From the NCBI RefSeq assembly GCF_013277415.1, contig NZ_VMMX01000010.1, positions 215,965 through 279,964 on the forward strand: a stretch of 64,000 nt of DNA, read 5' to 3'. The notes beneath the pieces were generated by a model. The model saw nothing but the letters and a program-made list of their open reading frames with translations. It did not search any database and was not told the origin of the DNA. This document shows, one piece after another, positions 27,175-35,965 of this stretch; the first letter of the stretch is position 1, and each line of letters starts with the position of its first letter. Source of the stretch: Streptococcus sp. 68 (GTDB lineage: Bacteria > Bacillota > Bacilli > Lactobacillales > Streptococcaceae). The position numbers and the translations under genes are program-made.

Positions 27175-29833
27175 GAAAACAACAAAAGAAAGATTAGCAA
27201 CAGCTATTCAAGTCCCTTTAGACGAGAGTCTAACTTTTTATCATACCAGTTTAAACGGTTTGACAGAGGAACAGGTCGAACAAAATCGTAACCTCTATGG
27301 CGAAAATACCATCACAAAGGGTCAAGAAGACAGTATCCTCAAAAAGATTTACGAATCCATTATCAATCCTTTTACAATTATCTTGCTGGTCATCGCCGTG
27401 ATTTCCTTGGTGACCAATGTCTGGTTGGCAAAACCAGGTCAAGAAGATCCGACAACTTCCATTATCATCGTTGTCCTAGTCCTCATTTCTGGTGGCATAC
27501 GCTTTGTCCAAGAACTCCGTAGTGATAAGGCTGCGACCAATCTATCAAAAATGATTGTCAACACAGCGACTGTCATTCGTCAAGGAGAAATCCAAGAAGT
27601 ACCTATCGATGATTTGGTAGTGGGTGACGTGGTTAAATTAAGTGCTGGAGACATGATTCCAGCGGATCTTCTTTTATTTGAGTCGCGCGATTTCTTTGTA
27701 CAACAGTCGGGCTTGACAGGTGAAAGTGAATCGGTTGAAAAATTGGCCTTGACCAAGGCAACAGTTCAACAATCTGATAGTCTGCTAGAAGCAGAAGCGC
27801 TCGCCTTTATGGGAACCAATGTCTTGTCTGGTAGTGCCAAGGCCGTGGTTTTAGCAGTTGGTGATGATACCATGATGGGAGCCATTGAGCAGACTCTGAA
27901 CACCTATGACGAGCCTACTTCGTTTGAGCGGGAGATGAATAGTATTTCGTGGCTCTTGATTCGTTTGATGTTGGTCATGGTGCCCATCGTTTTCTTGTCC
28001 AATGGTTTAACAGATGGTGACTGGCTGGAAGCTGGCGTATTTGCTTTGAGTGTTGGTGTTGGATTGACACCTGAGATGCTTCCTATGATTATCACAGCCA
28101 GTCTAGCAAAAGGCTCCATCATTATGGCCAAGGAAAAAGTGGTTATCAAGAAACTCAATGCCATACAGGACTTAGGGGCGATTGATATTTTGTGTACAGA
28201 TAAGACAGGAACTCTAACCCAAGACGAAATTGTCCTTGAATATCCCTTGGACATCCACGGACGCTTGGATTTGACCGTCTTGAGACGAGCTTATCTCAAT
28301 TCTTATTTTCAAACGGGCTTGAAAAATTTGATGGACAGAGCCATCATCAAACGGACTGAAAAGGAAGCCAAAGAACACACCCTCTTGCAAAATCTGGCTC
28401 AAACTTTTCAAAAAATAGATGAGCTTCCCTTTGATTTTGAACGTAGACGGATGAGTGTTATCGTTAAGGATGAACACAAAGTTGTTAGTTTGGTAACCAA
28501 GGGTGCTCTAGAGGAAATGTTGACGATTTCCAGTTATGCGGAATACCAAGGAGTGATTACTCCTTTGACAGATGTTATTAGAGAAGAAATTTTAGCAGAA
28601 GTCAGACAACTAAATCAACAAGGTTTGCGTGTCTTGGGAGTGGCCTATAAGTCAGGTTTGAGGGAAGGTCATGCCTATACAGTTGATGACGAAGGGGATA
28701 TGATTCTAACTGGTTATTTAGCATTCCTAGACCCTCCTAAACCATCTGCAGCACCAGCAATTAAGGCTCTGTTAGAACATGGAGTTCAAACAAAGATTTT
28801 GACGGGAGACAACGAAAAAGTTACCCAAGCAGTCTGTGAAAAGGTTGGTTTGGATATCAATCAGATGCTGTTGGGATCTGAAATTGATCAGATGAGTGAT
28901 CAAGAATTGGCCCAAGCCGTGGAGGAGGTAACCGTCTTTGCCAAACTTTCACCTGACCAAAAAGCGAGGATTATTTTGCAATTTAAGGCTAATGGTCATG
29001 CTGTAGGCTATATGGGAGATGGGATCAATGATGCTCCTTCTATGAAAGTTGCAGATGTGGGGATTTCTGTTGATACAGCAGTAGATATTGCCAAAGAAAC
29101 GGCTGATGTTATCCTACTTGATAAGGATCTCATGGTGCTTGAAAAAGGACTGGTTGAAGGGCGTAAGGTCTATGCCAATATGACTAAATATATCAAAATG
29201 ACAGTGAGTTCTAATTTTGGAAATATCTTATCCCTATTGGTCTCTGGAATCTTTTTGCCATTTTTACCAATGGCACCAGTTCATTTGATTATCCTAAATC
29301 TAGTCTATGATTTGTCTTGTATTGCCTTGCCTTTTGACAAGGTGGATAAAGATTTTTTGAGAAATCCGCATACCTGGGAAGCCAAGTCCATCACACGTTT
29401 CATGATTTGGATGGGACCTATCTCTTCTGCCTTTGATATTTTGACCTTTATTTTGCTTTATTTTATCATTGTACCCATGACAACAGGTCAAGTTTATGTT
29501 CATGGAGCGGAGTCTGCCGTAGGATTTATTGTCTTGTTTCAGACAGGTTGGTTTATCGAGTCCATGTGGTCACAGACCATGGTTATCCATATGCTGCGTT
29601 CAGCCAAAATTCCCTTTTTACAAAGTCGTCCAGCTTGGCTAGTCCTTGTGACAACCTTATTGGCTGCAGCCTTTGTGACCTTCCTTCCCTACAGTCCACT
29701 CGCAATCCTACTTCATCTAACTCCTTTAAAACCGATTTATTTCATCTTTTTGCTTTTCATCATTATCTTGTATATGATTAGTGTGACAATTGTGAAAAAA
29801 ATCTATATCAAGAAATATAACGAATGGCTGTAA
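27173..29833 (+). CDS. mgtA: Magnesium-translocating P-type ATPase (MgtA/MgtB type)
   Basis: This 886-residue type IIIB P-type ATPase imports Mg2+ at the cost of ATP. TGES of the actuator domain is near residue 182. TM4 carries VGLTPEMLPM (about 297-305). The phosphorylation motif DKTGT has Asp343, and the hinge GDGINDAPS is near residue 620. About ten membrane helices are seen, with the C-terminal set NLVYDLSCIALPFD typical of MgtA. The ribosome-binding site AGGAGA lies 5 bases before ATG and is within a switchable RNA structure. The leader (M-box, terminator, leader ORF) points to regulation by cytoplasmic Mg2+. The gene sits between pepP and spx as a single-gene unit. Confidence 0.95.
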   Translation: MKTTKERLATAIQVPLDESLTFYHTSLNGLTEEQVEQNRNLYGENTITKGQEDSILKKIYESIINPFTIILLVIAVISLVTNVWLAKPGQEDPTTSIIIVVLVLISGGIRFVQELRSDKAATNLSKMIVNTATVIRQGEIQEVPIDDLVVGDVVKLSAGDMIPADLLLFESRDFFVQQSGLTGESESVEKLALTKATVQQSDSLLEAEALAFMGTNVLSGSAKAVVLAVGDDTMMGAIEQTLNTYDEPTSFEREMNSISWLLIRLMLVMVPIVFLSNGLTDGDWLEAGVFALSVGVGLTPEMLPMIITASLAKGSIIMAKEKVVIKKLNAIQDLGAIDILCTDKTGTLTQDEIVLEYPLDIHGRLDLTVLRRAYLNSYFQTGLKNLMDRAIIKRTEKEAKEHTLLQNLAQTFQKIDELPFDFERRRMSVIVKDEHKVVSLVTKGALEEMLTISSYAEYQGVITPLTDVIREEILAEVRQLNQQGLRVLGVAYKSGLREGHAYTVDDEGDMILTGYLAFLDPPKPSAAPAIKALLEHGVQTKILTGDNEKVTQAVCEKVGLDINQMLLGSEIDQMSDQELAQAVEEVTVFAKLSPDQKARIILQFKANGHAVGYMGDGINDAPSMKVADVGISVDTAVDIAKETADVILLDKDLMVLEKGLVEGRKVYANMTKYIKMTVSSNFGNILSLLVSGIFLPFLPMAPVHLIILNLVYDLSCIALPFDKVDKDFLRNPHTWEAKSITRFMIWMGPISSAFDILTFILLYFIIVPMTTGQVYVHGAESAVGFIVLFQTGWFIESMWSQTMVIHMLRSAKIPFLQSRPAWLVLVTTLLAAAFVTFLPYSPLAILLHLTPLKPIYFIFLLFIIILYMISVTIVKKIYIKKYNEWL

Positions 29834-29921
29834 ATTTCATTTTGTCAAGAAAAAAGTACGAAAATGACGAAAAAAGTTAAAAAAATTTAAAAATAGGTCG
29901 CAAGTCGGATGTTTTTTATGG

Positions 29922-29927
29922 TATAAT
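29922..29927 (+). promoter_or_regulatory. spx promoter, extended -10
   Basis: TATGGTATAATAG holds a TGG-extended TATAAT at 29922-29927, 41 bases before the spx start. Confidence 0.65.
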
Positions 29928-29968
29928 AGACTAAACTGATAGTAACATGTAGCGAAAGGGGTAGGTAC

Positions 29969-30367
29969 ATGATTAAAATTTATACAGTCTCAAGTTGTAC
30001 TAGCTGTAAAAAAGCAAAAACCTGGCTCAATGCCCACCAGTTAAGTTATAAAGAACAAAATCTTGGTAAAGAAGGAATTACGCGAGAAGAATTACTGGAT
30101 ATTCTGACAAAAACAGATAACGGAATAGCCAGCATCGTTTCGTCTAAAAATCGCTATGCCAAAGCCCTTGGAGTGGATATTGAAGATTTGAGTGTCAATG
30201 AAGTCCTCAATCTGATTATGGAAACACCGAGAATTTTAAAGAGCCCAATCCTTGTGGATGAAAAACGTCTGCAAGTTGGCTACAAGGAAGACGATATTCG
30301 TGCCTTCCTACCACGCTCTGTCCGTAATGTAGAAAATGCAGAAGCACGTTTGCGTGCAGCTCTATAA
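29969..30367 (+). CDS. spx: Spx family transcriptional regulator
   Basis: This 132-residue ArsC-fold protein binds the alpha subunit of RNA polymerase and redirects transcription under oxidative stress. The redox CxxC (Cys10-Thr-Ser-Cys13) is intact in SSCTSCKKAKTWL. The region LLDILTKTDNGIASIVSSKNR and RILKSPILVDEKRLQVGYKEDDIRAFLPR are Spx hallmarks, including the Arg important for binding the polymerase. Streptococci carry two Spx proteins (SpxA1 and SpxA2); which one this is cannot be told with certainty. The ribosome-binding site AAGGGG precedes ATG. Confidence 0.92.
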   Translation: MIKIYTVSSCTSCKKAKTWLNAHQLSYKEQNLGKEGITREELLDILTKTDNGIASIVSSKNRYAKALGVDIEDLSVNEVLNLIMETPRILKSPILVDEKRLQVGYKEDDIRAFLPRSVRNVENAEARLRAAL

Positions 30368-30373
30368 ACATCA

Positions 30374-30405
30374 AGGCTGGGAGCAATTCCCAGTCTTATT
30401 CTATT
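30374..30405 (+). terminator. Terminator after spx
   Basis: GGCTGGGA pairs with TTCCCAGTC over a short loop and is followed by TTATTCTATTTT. Confidence 0.7.
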
Positions 30406-30432
30406 TTAATCTCAAAAAGAAAGAAGAAAGAA

Positions 30433-31002
30433 ATGAAAAAAATTGTTCTTGTTAGTCTAGCTTTCCTTTTTGTCCTGGTTGGTTGCGGACAGAAAAAAGA
30501 AACTGGACCAGCTACAAAAACAGAAAAGGATACGCTTCAGTCGGCATTGCCAGTTATTGAAAATGCTGAGAAGAACACAGTTGTAACAAAGACTTTGGTC
30601 TTGCCCAAGTCAGATGATGGCAGCCAGCAAACCCAAACCATTACTTATAAAGACAAGACTTTTTTGAGCCTAACCATTCAACAAAAGCGTCCAGTCTCAG
30701 ATGAGTTGAAGACCTATATTGACCAACATGGTGTGGAAGAAACTCAAAAAGCTCTCCTTGAGGCGGAGGAGAAGGATGAGTCCATCATAGAAGCTCGTAA
30801 ATTGGCAGGCTTTAAGCTTGAAACAAAACTATTGAGTGCAACGGAACTTCAAACAACGACTAGTTTTGATTTTCAAGTTTTGGACGTCAAAAAGGCTTCC
30901 CAGTTGGAATATTTGAAGAACATTGGTTTAGAAAATCTTTTGAAGAATGAACCAAGCAAATATATTTCAGACCGATTGGCAAATGGTGCGACAGAACAAT
31001 AG
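30433..31002 (+). CDS. DUF1307/YehR-like lipoprotein
   Basis: This is a 189-residue exported lipoprotein. The signal peptide ends in the lipobox LVGC (Cys18). The mature part is a mixed alpha/beta domain with TLVLPKSDDGSQQTQTITYKDKTF and a C-terminal helical region, resembling the DUF1307 (YehR) family, of unknown function. AAAGAAAGAAG upstream provides a weak ribosome-binding site. It lies between spx and ireB in its own unit. Confidence 0.78.
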   Translation: MKKIVLVSLAFLFVLVGCGQKKETGPATKTEKDTLQSALPVIENAEKNTVVTKTLVLPKSDDGSQQTQTITYKDKTFLSLTIQQKRPVSDELKTYIDQHGVEETQKALLEAEEKDESIIEARKLAGFKLETKLLSATELQTTTSFDFQVLDVKKASQLEYLKNIGLENLLKNEPSKYISDRLANGATEQ

Positions 31003-31029
31003 AAAATCCAAATAAATAGACTGCCTGAA

Positions 31030-31058
31030 TTGTAGAAGGTAAGGAATTATGCTATAAT
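31030..31058 (+). promoter_or_regulatory. Promoter of the ireB-ruvX-DUF1292 operon
   Basis: TTGTAG (31030-31035) and TATAAT (31053-31058) are 17 bases apart, 31 bases before the ireB start. Confidence 0.8.
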
Positions 31059-31088
31059 AGTACTATTCTAAGGAAAGAGGGTGTTAGA

Positions 31089-31355
31089 ATGGGATTTACT
31101 GAAGAAACAGTACGTTTTAAATTGGACGATTCCAATAAAAAAGAAATTAGCGAAACTTTGACTGATGTCTATGCTTCGTTGAACGATAAGGGCTACAACC
31201 CAATTAACCAAATCGTAGGCTACGTATTGAGTGGAGACCCTGCCTACGTTCCTCGTTATAATAATGCACGAAATCAAATCCGTAAGTATGAGCGTGATGA
31301 GATCGTTGAGGAATTGGTCCGCTACTACCTTAAAGGACAAGGAGTCGATCTGTAA
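31089..31355 (+). CDS. IreB family regulatory phosphoprotein (DUF965)
   Basis: This 88-residue small protein belongs to the IreB/YrzL family. In Enterococcus, IreB is phosphorylated on threonines by the Ser/Thr kinase IreK and affects cephalosporin resistance. The N-terminal [12 protein letters not shown] and the central [36 protein letters not shown] segment are nearly invariant in the family. The ribosome-binding site AAAGAGG precedes ATG. It is the first gene of a compact operon; ruvX starts 3 bases after its stop. Confidence 0.92.
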
Positions 31356-31358
31356 CCT

Positions 31359-31778
31359 ATGAGAATTATGGGATTGGACGTCGGTTCAAAAACGGTAGGG
31401 GTGGCCATTAGCGACCCGCTTGGTTTTACAGCTCAAGGACTTGAAATCATCCAAATCAATGAGGAACAAGGTCAATTTGGTTTTGACCGCGTTAAGGAGT
31501 TGGTTGATACTTACAAGGTGGAACGATTTGTAGTGGGCTTGCCTAAAAACATGAACAATACAAGCGGACCGCGCGTGGAAGCTAGTCAAGCATACGGAGC
31601 AAAGCTAGAAGAGCTTTTTGGTTTACCAGTAGACTATCAAGATGAACGCTTGACAACAGTTGCTGCGGAACGCATGTTGATTGAACAAGCAGATATCAGT
31701 CGCAATAAACGCAAGAAAGTCATTGATAAGTTAGCAGCTCAGCTGATTTTACAAAATTATTTAGATAGAAAATTTTAA
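31359..31778 (+). CDS. ruvX: RuvX/YqgF, putative Holliday junction resolvase / pre-16S rRNA nuclease
   Basis: This 139-residue RNase H-like nuclease shows the motifs [19 protein letters not shown] (first catalytic Asp), [34 protein letters not shown] (Glu) and [18 protein letters not shown] (last Asp). In E. coli the homologue matures the 5' end of 16S rRNA; a Holliday junction role has also been proposed. It sits between ireB and a DUF1292 gene, an arrangement common in Firmicutes. Confidence 0.93.
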   Translation: MRIMGLDVGSKTVGVAISDPLGFTAQGLEIIQINEEQGQFGFDRVKELVDTYKVERFVVGLPKNMNNTSGPRVEASQAYGAKLEELFGLPVDYQDERLTTVAAERMLIEQADISRNKRKKVIDKLAAQLILQNYLDRKF

Positions 31779-31793
31779 TATAAAGGAGAGGCT

Positions 31794-32099
31794 ATGTCAC
31801 ACGATCATAACCACGACCACGAAGAACGTGAACTAATCACACTAGTAGATGAGCAAGGAAATGAAACCTTGTTTGAAATCCTTTTGACCATTGACGGAAA
31901 AGAAGAATTTGGTAAAAACTATGTTCTTCTAGTACCAGTTAACGCAGAAGAAGACGAAGACGGACAAGTTGAAATCCAAGCTTACTCATTCATCGAAAAC
32001 GAAGATGGAACAGAAGGCGAATTGCAACCAATCCCCGAAGACTCAGAAGACGAATGGAACATGATTGAAGAAGTCTTCAACAGCTTTATGGAGGAGTAA
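31794..32099 (+). CDS. DUF1292 family acidic protein (YrzB-like)
   Basis: This 101-residue, very acidic protein starts with a His/Asp cluster ([12 protein letters not shown]) and carries the DUF1292 sequence [30 protein letters not shown]. Function unknown. Its ireB-ruvX-DUF1292 context is conserved. The stop codon is inside the 5' arm of the terminator 32098-32120. The His-rich N-terminus could bind metal, but that is speculative. Confidence 0.88.
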   Translation: MSHDHNHDHEERELITLVDEQGNETLFEILLTIDGKEEFGKNYVLLVPVNAEEDEDGQVEIQAYSFIENEDGTEGELQPIPEDSEDEWNMIEEVFNSFMEE

Positions 32100-32120
32100 A
32101 AATGTTCAGTGAACATTTTT
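32098..32120. terminator. Terminator after the DUF1292 gene
   Basis: AAAAATGTTC (32098-32107) pairs with GAACATTTTT (32111-32120) over a 3-base loop. The stop codon overlaps the stem. Confidence 0.88.
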
Positions 32121-32310
32121 ACCCCAGTTCCTTTAAATAAGAGAGAACTGGTAAGTCCGGGGGACGTTTTTAGCCTGACGCTAAAAATAAAGACCGTAAG
32201 TAAGTCTGGGAGACTGTATCAGCCTAGCTCCTTGAAATAAGAGAGCTGGTGAATCTGGGTGGCGTTTTTAGCCCACGTTAATATCCATAGTTGCTAGTGA
32301 TTAGCTAACC
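32121..32310 (+). repeat. Structured, internally duplicated leader region upstream of folC
   Basis: The gap holds two related ~48-base units at 32126-32175 and 32226-32272, exactly 100 bases apart. Each has a short hairpin (AGTTC/GAACT, then AGCTC/GAGCT) around AAATAAGAGA, followed by TTTTTAGCC. Between them are TTTTTAGC/GCTAAAAA and AGTCT-GGG-AGACT hairpins. No ORF is apparent. It could be a tandem regulatory RNA of an unrecognised class or a repeat array. Confidence 0.5.
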
Positions 32311-32316
32311 AGGTAA

Positions 32317-32349
32317 GAGGTCGGGACGAAAATCCTGACCTCATTTTTT
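32317..32349 (+). terminator. Strong terminator at the end of the folC leader
   Basis: GAGGTCGGGA (32317-32326) pairs with TCCTGACCTC (32333-32342), followed by six T. It lies 56 bases before folC, so it either ends a small RNA or attenuates folC. Confidence 0.85.
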
Positions 32350-32404
32350 GTTATCTACGGAATTTTGCTAGATAATTGATTAGACTTTTGTCAAGGAGAT
32401 GTAT

Positions 32405-33655
32405 ATGTTTGAAGTAGAAGAATGGCTCCATAGTCGGATTGGTTTGAATTTTCGATCAGGTTTGGGCCGAATGCAACAAGCGGTGGATTTGTTGGGGAAT
32501 CCCGAGAAGTCTTATCCTATTATCCACGTCACTGGGACTAATGGGAAAGGTTCTACCATTGCTTTTATGAGGGAGTTATTTATGGGGCATGGCAAAAAAG
32601 TTGCGACCTTTACCTCCCCTCATATCGTCTCTATTAATGATCGAATCTGCATTAATGGACAACCTATAGCAGACGCAGACTTTATCCGTTTAGCTGAGCA
32701 GGTCAAGGAGATGGAAAAAACGCTTCTGCAAACCCATGATCAGTTGTCCTTTTTTGAATTGCTGACCTTGATTGCTTTTCTCTACTTTAGGGAGCAAGCG
32801 GTGGATTTGGTTTTACTAGAAGTGGGAATTGGTGGTTTACTAGACACGACTAATGTGGTAACTGGAGAGCTTGCTGTCATTACTTCCATTGGACTTGACC
32901 ATCAGGAGACTCTGGGTGACAGTGTAGCAGCAATTGCAGAGCAGAAAGCAGGTATTTTTAAGGCTGGTAAAAAGGCAGTGATTGCGAAATTGCCTCCAGA
33001 AGCTAGGCTTGTCTGTCAGAAAAAAGCCGAATCTTTAGCTGTTGACCTTTATCAGGCAGGTCAGGATTTTTCAATGCTGAATGGGGATTTTTCAAGTTCT
33101 TTACTAAATATTTCGCAGTTGAAAATAGGCTTAGAAGGAGCTTATCAGCAGGAAAATGCAGCCTTGGCGTTGCAAACTTTTCTTCTTTTTATGGGAGAAA
33201 GAAAGGAATCTGTTGATGAGCAGGTTGTAAGAAAGGCTTTGGAGAAGACCCATTGGGCTGGCCGTTTGGAGCGTATTTGTCCTCAGATTTACTTGGACGG
33301 TGCTCATAACCTTCCTGCCTTGACTCGCCTGGTGGAGTTTATCAAAGAAAAAGAGCAGGAAGGCTATCGTCCTCAAATCCTATTTGGAGCCTTGAAACGT
33401 AAGGATTATCAAGGGATGTTGGCTTATCTGACTGAGAATTTGCCTCAGGTGGAACTCAAGGTGACTGGTTTTGACTATCAGGGAGCTTTGGACGAAAGGG
33501 ATGTGACAGGTTACGATATAGTTTCTTCTTACCGAGAATTTATCAGCAGTTTTGAAGAAAGAGCAGATACGCAGGACTTGTTATTCATTACAGGGTCTCT
33601 CTATTTTATCTCAGAAGTACGGGGCTACCTACTGGGGCATGAGCAGATGAATTGA
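32405..33655 (+). CDS. folC: Folylpolyglutamate synthase / dihydrofolate synthase (FolC)
   Basis: This 416-residue Mur-ligase-type enzyme adds glutamate to folates using ATP. The P-loop TGTNGKGST is near residue 43. FTSPHIVSINDRICING and EVGIGGLLDTTNV (catalytic region) follow, and the C-terminal domain has the LDGAHN motif. The start at 32405 is chosen because AAGGAG is 6 bases upstream; an in-frame ATG at 32399 directly abuts that site. It is the only gene of the folate pathway here; pneumococci carry a second folC with other folate genes elsewhere. Confidence 0.93.
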   Translation: MFEVEEWLHSRIGLNFRSGLGRMQQAVDLLGNPEKSYPIIHVTGTNGKGSTIAFMRELFMGHGKKVATFTSPHIVSINDRICINGQPIADADFIRLAEQVKEMEKTLLQTHDQLSFFELLTLIAFLYFREQAVDLVLLEVGIGGLLDTTNVVTGELAVITSIGLDHQETLGDSVAAIAEQKAGIFKAGKKAVIAKLPPEARLVCQKKAESLAVDLYQAGQDFSMLNGDFSSSLLNISQLKIGLEGAYQQENAALALQTFLLFMGERKESVDEQVVRKALEKTHWAGRLERICPQIYLDGAHNLPALTRLVEFIKEKEQEGYRPQILFGALKRKDYQGMLAYLTENLPQVELKVTGFDYQGALDERDVTGYDIVSSYREFISSFEERADTQDLLFITGSLYFISEVRGYLLGHEQMN

Positions 33656-33742
33656 ACTCCTTTTTTGAACTTGTTATACTAGATGAATTGCTGGCTAAGG
33701 AAAATCTATTTTTCTAGCATGGCAAGAGAAAGGACATTTATT

Positions 33743-34213
33743 ATGACATTCAAAACAGCAGCACTTTCTATTGTTTCTTTAGCGAGTGTATCTTTGCTAG
33801 TTGCTTGTTCCCAAAGAACACAACCAGTTCAACAGCCTGTGGCTAAGCAGCAGGTCCAACAACCTGCTCAACAACCTGCTCAACAGAATACCAATACTGC
33901 AAATGCGGGAAGTAATCAAAATCAAGCGGCTCCAGTACAGAACCAACCTGTTGCTCAACCGACTGATATTGATGGGACTTATACAGGCCAAGATGACGGA
34001 GACCGTATCACTTTAGTGGTCACTGGAACGACTGGTACATGGACTGAGCTCGAATCTGACGGGGATCAGAAAGTCAAACAGGTCACATTTGATGCAGCAA
34101 ATCAACGCATGATTATTGGCGATGATGTCAAAATTTACACTGTAAACGGTAACCAAATCGTCGTAGACGATATGGATAGAGACCCATCGGATCAAATCGT
34201 TTTAACTAAATAA
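33743..34213 (+). CDS. Q/P/A-rich lipoprotein with a small C-terminal beta domain
   Basis: This 156-residue exported lipoprotein has a signal peptide ending in LLVAC (Cys22). A low-complexity linker rich in Gln, Pro, Ala and Asn (residues ~24-72, with repeats of QQPA and PVQ) follows, then an acidic domain (DIDGTYTGQDDGDRITLVVTG...) of about 80 residues that looks all-beta. The linker suggests the domain is displayed away from the membrane through the wall. Function unknown. The start at 33743 is chosen over an earlier in-frame codon because the signal peptide begins there and GAAAGG is upstream. Confidence 0.78.
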   Translation: MTFKTAALSIVSLASVSLLVACSQRTQPVQQPVAKQQVQQPAQQPAQQNTNTANAGSNQNQAAPVQNQPVAQPTDIDGTYTGQDDGDRITLVVTGTTGTWTELESDGDQKVKQVTFDAANQRMIIGDDVKIYTVNGNQIVVDDMDRDPSDQIVLTK

Positions 34214-34228
34214 GACTATGCAAGTAAG

Positions 34229-34253
34229 AAGGGCTGGATTTTCCAGTCTTTTT
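34229..34253 (+). terminator. Terminator after the Q/P-rich lipoprotein gene
   Basis: AGGGCTGGA pairs with TCCAGTCTT with two G-T pairs, followed by a T-run. Confidence 0.7.
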
Positions 34254-34358
34254 ACTTTTACCTAGAAAATAATCATAAATACTTGCCTTCTATCGAATAC
34301 CTGAGTTATACTAGTATCAATTACTTGTTTTTAGCATTCAAAATATCAAGGAGGGGAT

Positions 34359-35891
34359 ATGAAATATAGAAAATTTCAATTATTGATGTCCAAGTATGGC
34401 TTTAGTCTTTCGATTATGCTACTTGAACTTTGTCTGGTTTTTGGTCTCTTTCTTTATTTAGGGCGCATGGCCCCCATTTTATGGATTACTGTCCTCATTC
34501 TACTGAGTATCATCACAATCATTTCGATAGTCAACCGTAATACGACTCCTGAGAATAAGGTAACCTGGTTATTAGTAGCCTTTGTGCCAGTATTTGGCCC
34601 CTTGCTCTATCTGATGTTTGGTGAGAGGCGATTGTCCAAAAAAGAAATCAAACAACTGAAGAAGCTAGGCTCCATGCATTTCCAAGAAGCAAATAGCCAG
34701 CTACTAAAAGAGGAATTAAAAGAAAGTGACAAGGCAGCTTATGGCGTCATCAAGTCCTTGTTGAGTATGGATACCAATGCCGATGTCTATGATCAAACTG
34801 TCTCTACATTTTTTCCTAACGGAGAAGCTATGTGGAAAAAGATGGTAGAAGATCTCAAAAAGGCTGAGAAATTTATCTTCTTGGAATATTACATTATAGA
34901 AGAAGGTTTGATGTGGAATCGTATTCTAGAAATCTTGGAGCAAAAGGTCGCTCAAGGCATTGAAGTTAAACTGCTCTATGATGATATTGGCTGTATGGCT
35001 ACTTTAACAGGAGATTATGCACATCGACTTCGTCAGCTGGGCATCGAGGCCCATAAATTCAATAAAGTTATTCCTCGTTTGACAGTGGCCTATAATAACA
35101 GAGATCATAGAAAAATATTGATTATTGATGGTCAGATAGCTTATACAGGAGGCATTAACTTAGCCGATGAGTACATTAACCACGTCGAGAGATTTGGTTA
35201 TTGGAAGGATAGTGGAATTCGCTTGGACGGACTAGCAGTAAAAGCCCTGACACGCTTGTTTTTAACCACTTGGTACATCAATCGAGGAGAGATTAGTGAT
35301 TTTGATCAATATCATTTAGAAAATCATTCTATCCCAAGTGACGGTTTAACCATTCCATACGGAAGTGGACCCAAGCCAATTTTTCGAACGCAGGTAGGGA
35401 AAAAGGTTTATCAGAGTTTAATCAATCAAGCAACGGAATCGGTCTATATTACGACACCTTATTTGATCATAGACTATGATTTAACGGAGACAATCAAAAA
35501 TGCTGCTATGAGAGGGGTCGATGTTCGAATTATCACCCCTTACATACCAGATAAGAAGTTCATTCAGTTAGTCACAAGAGGCGCTTATCCAGACCTTCTT
35601 TCTGCTGGTGTTCGAATTTATGAGTATAGTCCAGGTTTTATTCATAGTAAGCAGATGTTGGTAGACGAAGATTTTGCGGTGGTGGGGACAATCAATCTCG
35701 ACTACCGAAGCTTGGTACACCATTATGAAAATGCAGTCTTACTCTATAAAACTCCTTCTATAATGGAAATCGCCCGAGATTTTCAAAATATATTTGCAGA
35801 TTCTCAGGAAGTCTATCCTCATTCTATCAAAACGAGCTGGTATCAAAAACTTGTAAAAGAAATCGCCCAGTTATTCGCTCCAATCTTATAA
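34359..35891 (+). CDS. cls: Cardiolipin synthase (phospholipase D family)
   Basis: This 510-residue membrane enzyme condenses two phosphatidylglycerols into cardiolipin. Two N-terminal membrane helices (about residues 13-58) and a PLDc_N segment (LLVAFVPVFGPLLYLMFGERRLS) precede two HKD motifs, HRKILIIDGQIAYTGG (about 247-262) and HSKQMLVDEDFAVVGT (about 426-441), both intact. Length fits the family. The ribosome-binding site AAGGAGG precedes ATG. It is a single-gene unit closed by a terminator at 35898-35929. Confidence 0.95.
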   Translation: MKYRKFQLLMSKYGFSLSIMLLELCLVFGLFLYLGRMAPILWITVLILLSIITIISIVNRNTTPENKVTWLLVAFVPVFGPLLYLMFGERRLSKKEIKQLKKLGSMHFQEANSQLLKEELKESDKAAYGVIKSLLSMDTNADVYDQTVSTFFPNGEAMWKKMVEDLKKAEKFIFLEYYIIEEGLMWNRILEILEQKVAQGIEVKLLYDDIGCMATLTGDYAHRLRQLGIEAHKFNKVIPRLTVAYNNRDHRKILIIDGQIAYTGGINLADEYINHVERFGYWKDSGIRLDGLAVKALTRLFLTTWYINRGEISDFDQYHLENHSIPSDGLTIPYGSGPKPIFRTQVGKKVYQSLINQATESVYITTPYLIIDYDLTETIKNAAMRGVDVRIITPYIPDKKFIQLVTRGAYPDLLSAGVRIYEYSPGFIHSKQMLVDEDFAVVGTINLDYRSLVHHYENAVLLYKTPSIMEIARDFQNIFADSQEVYPHSIKTSWYQKLVKEIAQLFAPIL

Positions 35892-35897
35892 GAAATC

Positions 35898-35929
35898 TAG
35901 GACTGAGGACACAAACCAGTCCTATTTTT
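35898..35929 (+). terminator. Terminator after cls
   Basis: AGGACTG (35899-35905) pairs with CAGTCCT (35917-35923) and is followed by ATTTTTCTT. The T-rich tract also forms the upstream part of the ComX-type promoter. Confidence 0.8.
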
Positions 35930-35938
35930 CTTGCCTTT

Positions 35939-35946
35939 TACGAATA
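35939..35946 (+). promoter_or_regulatory. Com-box (cin-box) for the competence sigma factor ComX
   Basis: TACGAATA at 35939-35946 is an exact match to the pneumococcal late-competence box, preceded by a T-rich stretch as in known sites. It lies 20 bases before the start of a small gene, the expected distance. Confidence 0.8.
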
Positions 35947-35965
35947 AGAAGATGTAGGAGGGACG

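Noticed and set aside
32220..32300. T-box-like sequence (GAGAGCTGGTGAATCTGGGTGGCG) before folC
   Set aside because: It recalls the T-box antiterminator GGTGG, but the conserved ACCGCG part and a specifier-loop Stem I are missing, and folC is not a usual T-box target.
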